Assembly (NCBI RefSeq): GCF_000687715.1
Contig: NZ_JHXD01000001.1
Location: 1-64,000 of the forward strand
Origin: Xylanibacter ruminicola Ga6B6
GTDB lineage: Bacteria; Bacteroidota; Bacteroidia; Bacteroidales; Bacteroidaceae
DNA: 64,000 nt
Direction: 5' to 3'
Position numbers and translations under genes: made by a program. Positions 8,166-16,588 of the stretch are shown here, piece after piece. Numbering within the stretch: position 1 is the stretch's first letter; each line of letters opens with the position of its first letter. Under the pieces are notes generated by a model that was given only the letters and a program-made list of their open reading frames with translations, was not told where the DNA came from and searched no databases.

Positions 8166-9492
8166 ATTTTCCTGTAAACTTTCCTACAAAGAGAATCACT
8201 CCTGATGACTGTTCGCGAATCACGTAAACAAAAGGTTTGTTTGCGTGGAAAGTAGCCTTAGGATAAACTGGCGGCTCTGACGGATAAGTAGTAGTAAATT
8301 TTTCACCAACGATGGTTACAGCAGCGGCCTCCGATCCTTCTTCGCTCACCTTAATCTTTGCCTTCTGGCGCATCATACTTATATATAGGTTGCCATTCTC
8401 GCACATATTGGGGATTTGGGAGAAATCACGGTCGAAAGCCAGATGGATGCCCAGGTTCTGCATCAACGGGATGAGTCCGCCAACCTCCTTACTATCTGTA
8501 TCCGATTCCGTTTCGTAGCGAGGCAGCTTCAGATCAACCTCGTAGGGCTCAAACACGCCGCCCATCGTTCCGCAGAAACTCTCCACATCGGCAAAACCCA
8601 CTTTCGACAGATGCTCGATGACGTCATCAATGGTTTTGCCTTCCTCGGGCAGCATCACCGTCATGTTCCAATAGCCATTGCCGTAAGGCATCTTGATGGC
8701 TGAGTAGAGCCCGTTGTTCACATACGATATCAGCACGTTCTGGTGCATCATGGGCACCTTGCCTTTGCCGTCGAACAACTCATCCTTGGTGTTCTTCGCA
8801 TCAAACTTCGAAGCCCAGTCGGCCTTGAAGTAGATAGCGTTCAGCAGATAGGATACTGCCGTAGGTTCTGTCTCGTCGATGATGCCTTTTATCATACCGT
8901 TGGTCTTGTCGTTGCACCAATTGTTGATAACGTCGGCCGATTTCTTTGTCTCTGCAAAGTTCAGCGCCTCGGCCTTAGCATCGTAATAGTCGGCGACATC
9001 CTTCTCGAATTGCTTTTTCAGCTTATATTTCTCGTTCAGAAAAATGGCGTTAGCGATGTTAAGCGTTACCTTGTCATCAACCTTTGGCAGATTATCGATA
9101 AGATTCTTGCAGTAGTCGTTCACGGCCTTGATGCCTCCCTGGTGGAAACCTAAGGTTTGCTCCAGCTCTTCTTCCGTCTTTCCGATAGCTGCATCGTTCA
9201 CCATTCCTAAGGCGTAGGTGATGCTGAGTGGCGAGTAAATAAAGCTCTTACTGCTACGATCCGTTTCGTTAACGGTTTTCAGGAAGTTCAGCGTAAACTG
9301 GTTGTTGTCGTTTACAAACACACTCTGCTCCTGAGTTAGCTGTATAGGCTTTGATTCACCCAGCATGTTTACAATTTGCTTGGGTTCGAGCTGCTCAATC
9401 TCTTCTGACGAGCTGCATGAAAGGAGGCTCGAAAGGATGACTCCACTCAGCATAATTGCTGATAATAAAAAGAACTTTTTCTTCATATTCAT
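8164..9492 (-). CDS. Serpin-family protease inhibitor, lipoprotein
   Basis: 442 aa. A lipoprotein signal (KKKFFLLSAIMLSGVILSS, then LLSC) anchors it to an envelope membrane. The serpin fold follows, with the breach and shutter signature NAIFLNEKYKLKKQFEKDV and the C-terminal FHANKPFVYVIRE. The hinge of the reactive loop reads EEGSEAAAVT, which fits the small-residue hinge of inhibitory serpins, so it probably traps a serine or cysteine protease. Counting from the hinge puts P1 near the TTT of EKFTTTYPSE, but this is approximate. Gut Bacteroidota serpins are thought to counter host or microbial proteases. It is convergent with rnc and divergent from the ECF operon. The second ATG (codon 3) is an equally good start. 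Confidence 0.93.
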   Translation of the reverse strand: MNMKKKFFLLSAIMLSGVILSSLLSCSSSEEIEQLEPKQIVNMLGESKPIQLTQEQSVFVNDNNQFTLNFLKTVNETDRSSKSFIYSPLSITYALGMVNDAAIGKTEEELEQTLGFHQGGIKAVNDYCKNLIDNLPKVDDKVTLNIANAIFLNEKYKLKKQFEKDVADYYDAKAEALNFAETKKSADVINNWCNDKTNGMIKGIIDETEPTAVSYLLNAIYFKADWASKFDAKNTKDELFDGKGKVPMMHQNVLISYVNNGLYSAIKMPYGNGYWNMTVMLPEEGKTIDDVIEHLSKVGFADVESFCGTMGGVFEPYEVDLKLPRYETESDTDSKEVGGLIPLMQNLGIHLAFDRDFSQIPNMCENGNLYISMMRQKAKIKVSEEGSEAAAVTIVGEKFTTTYPSEPPVYPKATFHANKPFVYVIREQSSGVILFVGKFTGK

Positions 9493-9573
9493 ACTATTTT
9501 TAGGTTCATTTCGCTATAATAATGCAGTATTTAAGCGATTCTTGTATAGAAAAATGTTAAAGAATTAAAAAAC

Positions 9574-9606
9574 TTGCCGTTCTCATACAAGATTTAAGTA
9601 CTTTTG
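9574..9606 (+). promoter_or_regulatory. Probable promoter for the ECF sigma/anti-sigma pair
   Basis: TACTTTTG at 9599-9606 matches the -7 consensus. A TTGC at 9574-9577, 21 bp upstream, is a weaker -33 match. The start codon is 28 nt downstream. Confidence 0.45.
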
Positions 9607-9634
9607 AATTCTAATAATAGAACGCGAGCAAAAA

Positions 9635-10183
9635 ATGGTCAAACAAATCGTTGAACGCATACGGAATAAAGACCAGCGGGCGATGAGTGAGCTCTACCAA
9701 ATGTATATTGGTGAGCTTTCATCGGTCTGCTACCGATATATTCCCAATGCCGACGATGCAAAGGACGTGCTGCAGAACAGTTTTGTGAAGATTTTCACGG
9801 CTATCCCAATGATGGAGTATCGTAGCGATGAAGCGTTTAAAGGTTGGCTGATGAGGGTTGTAGCAAACGAGGCGCTGATGTTCCTAAGGACCAAGAAGAA
9901 ACTGCTGTTTGTAGAGCAGGACGAGATAAAACAGAAGCAAGCGGATATAGCAGACGACACCCCTGCAACAGAGCAGATTTCGGCCGACCAGTTGCACCAG
10001 CTGATAAGCGAACTGCCTGATGGATACAGAACGGTACTGAATCTGTATGTATTTGAAGACTACTCGCATCGGCAGATAGCCGAACTACTAGGTATCAAGG
10101 AGAGCACATCGGCCTCTCAACTCTATTACGCCAAGCAATGGCTGGCGCGCAGAATAAAGGAATTAATAATCGACAAGGGATGA
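9635..10183 (+). CDS. ECF-type RNA polymerase sigma factor
   Basis: 182 aa with the two ECF domains. Region 2 contains NADDAKDVLQNSFVKIFTAI and region 4 contains LPDGYRTVLNLYVFEDYSHRQ and IAELLGIKESTSASQLY. It directs RNA polymerase to a stress- or signal-specific promoter set. Its stop overlaps the start of the next gene by 4 nt (ATGA). That gene encodes a membrane protein with the N-terminal form of Bacteroidota anti-sigma factors, so the two are a likely sigma/anti-sigma pair. The regulon cannot be read from the window. Confidence 0.92.
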   Translation: MVKQIVERIRNKDQRAMSELYQMYIGELSSVCYRYIPNADDAKDVLQNSFVKIFTAIPMMEYRSDEAFKGWLMRVVANEALMFLRTKKKLLFVEQDEIKQKQADIADDTPATEQISADQLHQLISELPDGYRTVLNLYVFEDYSHRQIAELLGIKESTSASQLYYAKQWLARRIKELIIDKG

Positions 10184-11466
10184 AAGAGGATTGGACGAAA
10201 CAAATGAAACAAAAACTGGAGGGGCACCAGATGACCCCACCAGCCGGACTTTGGGAGAGCATCAGTAACGAGATGCAGCTCCAGACAGAGTCTGCCCCTG
10301 TTTCAGCCCCTACCAAGACTGTTAACATGCGCCGCTGGTATTGGGTGGCTGCAGCAGCTATCCTGGTAGTTGCAGGTTTCTTTGCCGTTTATCAGTTTGA
10401 TACCAAAGAGCCCCAATTAACGGCGAAAAGTGAGAAAGTGATGGCACCAAAAGCCTCGGCAGATAAGCCATCGATGCTAACAGAAGAACCAATACTTCTG
10501 GCCCAGGCAACAAATGAAAATAAGGTAGAAAAGGCTGCAGAAATTGAGCGTCACCCCAAAGCCCAGGTTTACGAACAGCAAGTTCCCACAGGCGACAACC
10601 TGCAGGAGGTAGCAGACAATAACTTACAAGAGACCTCAAACGACAACAAGCCAGATACTACAGACGATCATCAGCAGGTATCAGAAGATACCAAAATTAT
10701 TGCATCTCAGGAAAAGAAACAAACCTATCTGCCTGATGTTATCAATCCAAGTGAAACCCATTCTAAATCTAGCGATACAGATAAATGGACCATCGGCCTG
10801 AATGGTTCGAACGGTTTGTTAATGGCTAGTAATAATTTAGGAAACACTATGGGTGGACAATTCTTGAATAGCGATGCGAATTACGCAGTTAACAGCGATG
10901 TTGATTTGGGCAAAAACGGCGGTACTATTGTTACCGACTACATCAAGTTCGGCGAAACTTCTTCGTTTACCAATATGTACACTCTGCCCGATGTAGTTTC
11001 GAAGCACAAACTGCCTGTAAGATTCGGACTCTCGTTACAGTACCAACTTAGCAACCGTATCGCTTTGTATAGTGGTATCAGCTATACCTATCTCGAGTCG
11101 GAGTTTATCACACCTATTACCAACAGTAATAATTACATCCAGAAACTCAGATACTTAGGTATTCCCGTAGGCGCATCGTGGAACATATGGAGCACTGGTA
11201 ATCTTAATGTTTATCTAGCGGGTAACGCCTTGCTTGAGAAATGTATCGATGCCCAAGTATCCGATGGCGATATCGACCAACGCCCTTGGCAGTTCTCACT
11301 TAATGCCGCTGCTGGTGCCGAATATAATATCACACGCCAGTTCGGACTTTACCTTGAGCCTGCGCTGGGTTATTACTTTAACGACGGAACCTCTTTGCAG
11401 CATTATTACAAAGAGCATCCGCTGGCACCATCTATCCAGTTTGGATTAAGATTACATCTTAAATGA
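10180..11466 (+). CDS. Putative dual-membrane-spanning anti-sigma factor with outer-membrane beta-barrel
   Basis: 428 aa from the ATG at 10180, which overlaps the sigma factor stop. Earlier in-frame ATGs lie inside the sigma gene. Residues 1-50 are cytoplasmic and carry the W...KL...PP.GLWESI pattern of short Bacteroidota anti-sigma domains. Residues 53-73 form an inner-membrane helix. Residues 75-230 are a low-complexity E/Q/D/N-rich periplasmic stretch. Residues 270-428 look like an outer-membrane beta-barrel (LPVRFGLSLQYQLSNRIALY, final IQFGLRLHLK). The same layout has been described for Dma anti-sigma factors in Bacteroides thetaiotaomicron, which span both membranes and control vesiculation. 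That assignment rests on architecture and operon partner only. Confidence 0.75.
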   Translation: MKEDWTKQMKQKLEGHQMTPPAGLWESISNEMQLQTESAPVSAPTKTVNMRRWYWVAAAAILVVAGFFAVYQFDTKEPQLTAKSEKVMAPKASADKPSMLTEEPILLAQATNENKVEKAAEIERHPKAQVYEQQVPTGDNLQEVADNNLQETSNDNKPDTTDDHQQVSEDTKIIASQEKKQTYLPDVINPSETHSKSSDTDKWTIGLNGSNGLLMASNNLGNTMGGQFLNSDANYAVNSDVDLGKNGGTIVTDYIKFGETSSFTNMYTLPDVVSKHKLPVRFGLSLQYQLSNRIALYSGISYTYLESEFITPITNSNNYIQKLRYLGIPVGASWNIWSTGNLNVYLAGNALLEKCIDAQVSDGDIDQRPWQFSLNAAAGAEYNITRQFGLYLEPALGYYFNDGTSLQHYYKEHPLAPSIQFGLRLHLK

Positions 11467-11507
11467 TAAAAAAACGAAAAATATTCCCCCTTTACAACGG
11501 AATTGCG

Positions 11508-11515
11508 TAATTTTG
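11508..11515 (+). promoter_or_regulatory. -7 promoter element for the GH3-family gene
   Basis: TAATTTTG matches the Bacteroidota -7 consensus and ends 24 nt before the chosen ATG at 11540. An in-frame ATG at 11513 lies inside this element, which argues against the longer protein start. No clear -33 element is seen. Confidence 0.6.
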
Positions 11516-11539
11516 CAGGCAGATTGCGCAATTATTAAC

Positions 11540-13048
11540 ATGAGTATAACAAAGATTGTAAGAAAAGTATTCGAGCCTAGACAAAAGGAACTCGAGAAAC
11601 ACTTCAACCAAGGCAAAGCACTCCAGGAAGCTGTGCTGGGCCGGCTGGTGGCTGAAGCTAAAGATACGGAATACGGACGAAATCATGCCTTTTCATCAGT
11701 AAAAGGTTACGATGATTTTGCCAAACACATCCCCGTAAATACCTACGAAGAACTCAAAGAATCGATAGATCGCATGCGTCATGGCGAAACAGATGTGCTG
11801 TGGCCAGGCCGCGTAAAATGGTATGCCAAATCATCGGGCACTACCAACGATAAGTCGAAATTCATCCCTGTAAGCAAAGAGGGACTGAAACACATACATT
11901 ATCGTGGCGGATTTGATGCTGTAGCCATGTATCTGCAAAACAATCCCAAGTCGCGCATGTTCGATGGTAAGGGACTGATTCTTGGTGGTAGTCATGCGCC
12001 GAATTATAATCTGAAAGACTCTCTGGTTGGTGATTTGAGCGCCATCCTTATCGAGAATATCAACCCGTTGGCCAATCTGGTTCGTGTGCCGAAGAAACAG
12101 ACAGCTCTGCTTTCTGACTTCGAGATAAAGCGCGACCGTATTGCCCGTGAGGCTATGAACAAAAACGTAACCAATCTCTCAGGTGTGCCCTCGTGGATGC
12201 TCTCTGTGCTTACACGCATGATGGAGATAACAGGAAAAACACATCTTGAAGAGGTTTGGCCTAACATAGAAGTGTTCTTCCATGGTGGTGTAGCCTTTAC
12301 GCCTTATCGCAAACAGTACGAACAGCTCATTACCTCGCCCAACATGCACTATATGGAAACATATAATGCCAGCGAGGGATTCTTCGGCCTGCAGAACGAC
12401 CCATCGGATAAGTCGATGCTGCTGATGCTCGACTACGATGTGTTCTACGAGTTCATCCCTATGGACGAAATAGGTAAGGAGAATCCAACCATCGTACCAT
12501 TGTGGGGTGTAGAAACAGGTAAGAACTACGCTATGGTCATCTCAACCAGCTGTGGTTTGTGGCGTTATGAAATCGGCGACACCATCCAGTTTACATCTAC
12601 CAATCCGTACAAGTTTATCATCTCTGGTCGCACCAAGCATTTTATTAATGCCTTTGGCGAGGAGCTGATAGTAGATAATGCCGAAAAGGGACTGGCCTAT
12701 GCATGCGAACAGACAGGTGCTGAGGTTTCGGAATATACCGCTGCCCCTGTGTTTATGGACCAGAACGCCAAGTGCCGCCATCAGTGGCTCATCGAGTTCA
12801 AGAAGCGCCCTGCCGATCTGCAGCAGTTCAGCGACCTGCTTGATAAGCATCTGCAGGAAATCAACAGCGATTACGAAGCTAAACGTTATAAGGATATTAC
12901 GCTGCAGCACCTTGAGATTATTGAAGCACGCGAGAATCTGTTTAACGACTGGCTGAAACTGAAAGGCAAGTTAGGCGGACAGCACAAGGTGCCTCGCCTT
13001 AGCAACTCTCGCGAACATATCGAACAATTATTGAAGTTGAACGCATGA
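11540..13048 (+). CDS. GH3 auxin-responsive-promoter family protein (acyl-adenylate-forming type)
   Basis: 502 aa. It matches the plant GH3-like family of the adenylate-forming superfamily, which joins a carboxylic acid to an amine through an acyl-AMP. Visible motifs are YAKSSGTTNDKSKFIPVS (the phosphate-binding loop), YMETYNASEGFFGLQ, LWRYEIGDTIQFTST and ISGRTKHFINAFGEELIVDNAE (the C-terminal subdomain hinge). Many Bacteroidota encode one such protein and its substrate is not known. It overlaps the next gene, an Ig-like lipoprotein, by 4 nt, and forms a three-gene operon with it and a DUF3108 protein. Confidence 0.88.
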   Translation: MSITKIVRKVFEPRQKELEKHFNQGKALQEAVLGRLVAEAKDTEYGRNHAFSSVKGYDDFAKHIPVNTYEELKESIDRMRHGETDVLWPGRVKWYAKSSGTTNDKSKFIPVSKEGLKHIHYRGGFDAVAMYLQNNPKSRMFDGKGLILGGSHAPNYNLKDSLVGDLSAILIENINPLANLVRVPKKQTALLSDFEIKRDRIAREAMNKNVTNLSGVPSWMLSVLTRMMEITGKTHLEEVWPNIEVFFHGGVAFTPYRKQYEQLITSPNMHYMETYNASEGFFGLQNDPSDKSMLLMLDYDVFYEFIPMDEIGKENPTIVPLWGVETGKNYAMVISTSCGLWRYEIGDTIQFTSTNPYKFIISGRTKHFINAFGEELIVDNAEKGLAYACEQTGAEVSEYTAAPVFMDQNAKCRHQWLIEFKKRPADLQQFSDLLDKHLQEINSDYEAKRYKDITLQHLEIIEARENLFNDWLKLKGKLGGQHKVPRLSNSREHIEQLLKLNA

Positions 13049-14997
13049 AGAAACTCCTCTATATCTGCTGCATAGCCTTAGCTATGATTGGTTGCGCCCG
13101 CATGGGACAGCCCGATGGCGGTTGGTATGATGACGACCCACCAAAGGTTCTGAGCGCCACGCCTGCCGATCAGGCCACCAACGTAAACACCAAGAAGATT
13201 ACCATCCTGTTTGATGAATTTATCAAACTTACCGATGCAACCAACAAGGTGATTGTGTCGCCTCCACAGCTGGAAGTACCTGACATCAAGGCTGCGGGCA
13301 AAAAGATTGTGGTAGAACTGCAGGACTCGCTGATGGCGAATACCACCTATACCATCGACTTTAGCGATGCCATTAGCGACAACAACGAAGGTAACCCTAT
13401 GGGCAGCTATACTTATAGTTTCTCAACAGGCGAAAAGATTGATACCTTCGAGGTATCGGGCTATGTGCTCGATGCCAGTAATCTCGAACCCATCAAGGGC
13501 ATTATGGTAGGTTTGTATAACGATCTGGCCGATTCTGCCTTCCAAGCCAAGCCCATGCTGCGTGTGTCGCGTACCGACAGTCGCGGACACTTTGTAGTAA
13601 AAGGAGTGGCTCCTGGCACTTATCGCGCTTATGCCCTACAGGATGCCGATGGCGACTTCCGCTTTACACAGAAGAGCGAGATGATTGCCTTTAACCAACA
13701 GACATTCGAACCAGGTTCAAAGCCTGATGTACGTACCGACACCGTTTGGCGCGACTCGCTACATATCGATGCGCTGATAAAAGTGCCTTACACACACTTC
13801 CTCCCCGATGATATCACGTTGTTGGCATTCACCCACGTGCTTACCGATCGTTTCCTTATCAAGACAGAACGTGTAGAGGCCAATAAGTTCTCTATGTACT
13901 TCAGCTATGGTCATCCTGAACTGCCTGTTATAAACGGTCTGAACTTCGACAGTAACGATGCTTTTGTAATCGAGACGAACGAGAAACAAGATACTATCCA
14001 TTACTGGTTGCGCGATACAACTCTAATTAATCAGGATACCTTACGTATGGAAATCAACTATCAGATTTCCGACTCTACAGGTATGCTCATTAACCAAACG
14101 GATACCATCGAATCGCTTGCCAAAACTCCGTATGCCAAGCGACAGAAGGAAAAGGCCAAGGAGATTGACCAATGGATGAAGGAACAGGAAAAGAAAAAGA
14201 AACGCGATATGCCTTACGATTCTGTATGGCACGAGAAACCTTTGGAGCCCAAGTTCGATGTTCCATCTCAGATGGATCCAGATAAGGTAGTTAAGGTTGA
14301 TATGCCTACACCTCTGCAACATTGCGACACAGCAGCGGTTCATCTCTATTCGATGATCGACTCTGTATGGTACGAGTCAGATTGCCGCATGGAACCTATC
14401 CCTCATCAGATCAGAAGTTACCAGATTCTGGCCGATTGGCGCCCAGGCATAGAGTATAGTCTTGAGATAGATTCTGCAGCCTTCGTGGATATCTACGGCA
14501 AAGTATCTAACGCCTATAAACAAGGCATCAAGGTTAAGGGCGAAGACGAATACGGTACGCTGAAACTGAACATCTCTGGTATAGAAGATTCTGCCATGGT
14601 GGTTCAGTTGCTTAATGGTTCGGATAAAGTCGTAAAACTGGCCCGTGTAAATAACCATGTGGCCAAGTTTGAATACCTTAAACCCGAGAAGTATTACGTA
14701 AGTGCCTTTATCGATAGTAATGGTAACGGCATCTGGGATACAGGAGACTATGCCGAAGGCCGACAGGCAGAGGCCGTTTACTACTATCCCAAAGAGATAG
14801 AAGGCAAAGCCAAATGGGATTTGAATCTTAACTGGAATGTAACGGCTGTACCCGTGTACAAACAAAAGCCAGAGAAGATTACCAAACAGAAACCAGAGGC
14901 TGCCAAGAAACTAAAGAACAGAAATGTAGAACGCGCCCGCCAAATGGGTATAGAATACCTGAAGGATAAGGGCATAAATGTAGATAGCAAGAAATGA
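13045..14997 (+). CDS. Ig-like (Big_5) domain envelope lipoprotein
   Basis: 650 aa with a lipoprotein signal (LYICCIALAMIGCARMG). Residues about 30-135 form a bacterial Ig-like domain (PPKVLSATPADQATNV, then ITILFDEFIKL and NTTYTIDFSDAISD). A carboxypeptidase-regulatory-like or prealbumin-type fold may follow (VSGYVLDASNLEPIKGIMVGL). The C-terminal half is all-beta with a basic, lysine-rich tail. Proteins of this form are widespread single-copy Bacteroidota lipoproteins of unknown function. Translation is coupled to both neighbours by ATGA overlaps. An envelope assembly role is a guess from context. Confidence 0.8.
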   Translation: MKKLLYICCIALAMIGCARMGQPDGGWYDDDPPKVLSATPADQATNVNTKKITILFDEFIKLTDATNKVIVSPPQLEVPDIKAAGKKIVVELQDSLMANTTYTIDFSDAISDNNEGNPMGSYTYSFSTGEKIDTFEVSGYVLDASNLEPIKGIMVGLYNDLADSAFQAKPMLRVSRTDSRGHFVVKGVAPGTYRAYALQDADGDFRFTQKSEMIAFNQQTFEPGSKPDVRTDTVWRDSLHIDALIKVPYTHFLPDDITLLAFTHVLTDRFLIKTERVEANKFSMYFSYGHPELPVINGLNFDSNDAFVIETNEKQDTIHYWLRDTTLINQDTLRMEINYQISDSTGMLINQTDTIESLAKTPYAKRQKEKAKEIDQWMKEQEKKKKRDMPYDSVWHEKPLEPKFDVPSQMDPDKVVKVDMPTPLQHCDTAAVHLYSMIDSVWYESDCRMEPIPHQIRSYQILADWRPGIEYSLEIDSAAFVDIYGKVSNAYKQGIKVKGEDEYGTLKLNISGIEDSAMVVQLLNGSDKVVKLARVNNHVAKFEYLKPEKYYVSAFIDSNGNGIWDTGDYAEGRQAEAVYYYPKEIEGKAKWDLNLNWNVTAVPVYKQKPEKITKQKPEAAKKLKNRNVERARQMGIEYLKDKGINVDSKK

Positions 14998-15803
14998 AGA
15001 AGATAATTCTTTCGCTGATGATTATGCTTGGCACAGGCCTCTCGGCCCATGCCCAGTGTGGAATTGCCAACACCGCCTTTAAGAGCGGCGAGAGCCTGGA
15101 GTACGACCTTTACTTTAACTGGCAGTTTATTTGGGTAAAGGTTGGATCGGCCCAGATGGATACTAAGATGACCAAGTTTGAGGGCAAGGATGCGTGGAAA
15201 TCGTACCTGATTACACGTGGAAACTCTAAGCTCGACAAGTACTTCACCATGCGTGATACTTTGCTGTCGTACTGCAATCCCGATCTTTCGCCAATGTATT
15301 TCCGCAAAGGCGCCCGTGAAGGTAGCAGATACTATGTAGATGAGATATGGTACACCTATCCTAACGGCAACTGCCAGCTGAAAAAGCACCGTATTGATGC
15401 CGACGGCGAACAGCATTGGAAAACCAGCACCTATCGTAACTGTATTTACGATATGATGTCTATTTTCCTGCGTGCCCGTAACTTCGATGCCACCAAACTG
15501 AAAAAGGGCCAGGTCATCCCCACCCCTATCAGCGATGCACGTAACTTGTCTAACTCGTGGTTGGAATTCCGTGGTCGCGAAACCTTCAAGATGAATGGTT
15601 CAAAGGAGAAGTTCCGTTGTTTGGTAATGTCGTTCTATGAGCGCGAAGACGGAAAAAGCCATGAGCTTATCCGTTTCTATATCACCGACGATCAGAATCA
15701 TATACCAGTACGCCTCGACATGTTCCTTTCGTTCGGAAGTGCCAAGGCATACCTGAATAATTATAAAGGTGTTCGCAGCGCGATGACCTCGAAAATCAAA
15801 TAG
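14994..15803 (+). CDS. DUF3108 domain secreted protein
   Basis: 269 aa with a cleavable signal peptide (MKKIILSLMIMLGTGLSAHA). The mature part begins with GESLEYDLYFNWQFIWVKVG, which is typical of DUF3108 periplasmic proteins, and continues as a beta-rich fold (GRETFKMNGSKEKFRCLVMS, then IPVRLDMFLSFGSAKAYL). The function of the family is not established. It is the last gene of the GH3/Ig-like operon. Its stop lies only 2 bp from the stop of convergent hemD, so transcripts from the two strands must overlap or end inside coding sequence. Confidence 0.82.
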   Translation: MKKIILSLMIMLGTGLSAHAQCGIANTAFKSGESLEYDLYFNWQFIWVKVGSAQMDTKMTKFEGKDAWKSYLITRGNSKLDKYFTMRDTLLSYCNPDLSPMYFRKGAREGSRYYVDEIWYTYPNGNCQLKKHRIDADGEQHWKTSTYRNCIYDMMSIFLRARNFDATKLKKGQVIPTPISDARNLSNSWLEFRGRETFKMNGSKEKFRCLVMSFYEREDGKSHELIRFYITDDQNHIPVRLDMFLSFGSAKAYLNNYKGVRSAMTSKIK

Positions 15804-15805
15804 GG

Positions 15806-16588
15806 TTATATCTCTGTTTCGAGATAATCAATAAAGTCAGAAAAGCTATATTGATTGGGAGAGGTGCCTGTTACGTTTAAGCCTGCCTCCTCAGCGCATC
15901 GTGTGGTGTAGGGACCAAACGAGTAGATAGGCACGTTAACAGGCTGGCCCTGTGTTTCGGCAAATTTCATAATTCTTGATAATACGTAGGCCTCGCCACC
16001 ACTGGTGAGGGCTACAGCGCTTATATTACCGCTGCGTAGGGCATCGGCTGTTTCGGCATAGTACTCATCGCTCATAGCTGTGGTGCGATAGCAATATACA
16101 TATGATACGTCGGCACCTGTTGCGCTTAGGGCATTCTGGAAATTGGTGATCGTTGGCGGAACAGGCAGTCCGCTATATTTAGGCCACAGCACAGCAATAC
16201 GCTTCGACTGTAGTGACTGTTCGCTTTCCAAAGCCTCGATAATCCCCATCAAACTGGGTTTGGCATGTGGTAATGCCACTGTAACACCCAGAAGCTCCTG
16301 CACGACTTTCTGATCTTTACCTATGGCTACTACCTTACCATCAATAAGCGATCTGTCGACACCAGCAGAGGAAAGTGCCCTGACGGCCATGATGCTTGTA
16401 CTGATAATATAATCGTACGATGCCAACTGATTACAGAACGGCAGGAAAGTGCCACCAGGGGGCAGTAAGGTACTGCTGATAAAAGGCACAAACATGGGAT
16501 GGAAGCTGCATGTGGGGCGTTTGCCAAAAGCCTCGTGCAAACTTACATGATAGGTGTCGGGAGCTGTAAATAAAATACGTTTTACCAT
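15806..16588 (-). CDS. hemD: Uroporphyrinogen-III synthase
   Basis: 260 aa, the usual HemD length, with the two-lobed layout of the family. The N-terminal lobe has YDYIISTSIMAVRAL and the C-terminal lobe has SAVALTSGGEAYVLSR and YSFGPYTTRCAEEAGLNV. HemD closes hydroxymethylbilane into uroporphyrinogen III, the branch point for haem, sirohaem and cobalamin. The family has low sequence conservation, so the call rests on the overall pattern and on hemE in the same operon. It overlaps the MFS permease gene by 7 nt. Confidence 0.85.
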   Translation of the reverse strand: MVKRILFTAPDTYHVSLHEAFGKRPTCSFHPMFVPFISSTLLPPGGTFLPFCNQLASYDYIISTSIMAVRALSSAGVDRSLIDGKVVAIGKDQKVVQELLGVTVALPHAKPSLMGIIEALESEQSLQSKRIAVLWPKYSGLPVPPTITNFQNALSATGADVSYVYCYRTTAMSDEYYAETADALRSGNISAVALTSGGEAYVLSRIMKFAETQGQPVNVPIYSFGPYTTRCAEEAGLNVTGTSPNQYSFSDFIDYLETEI

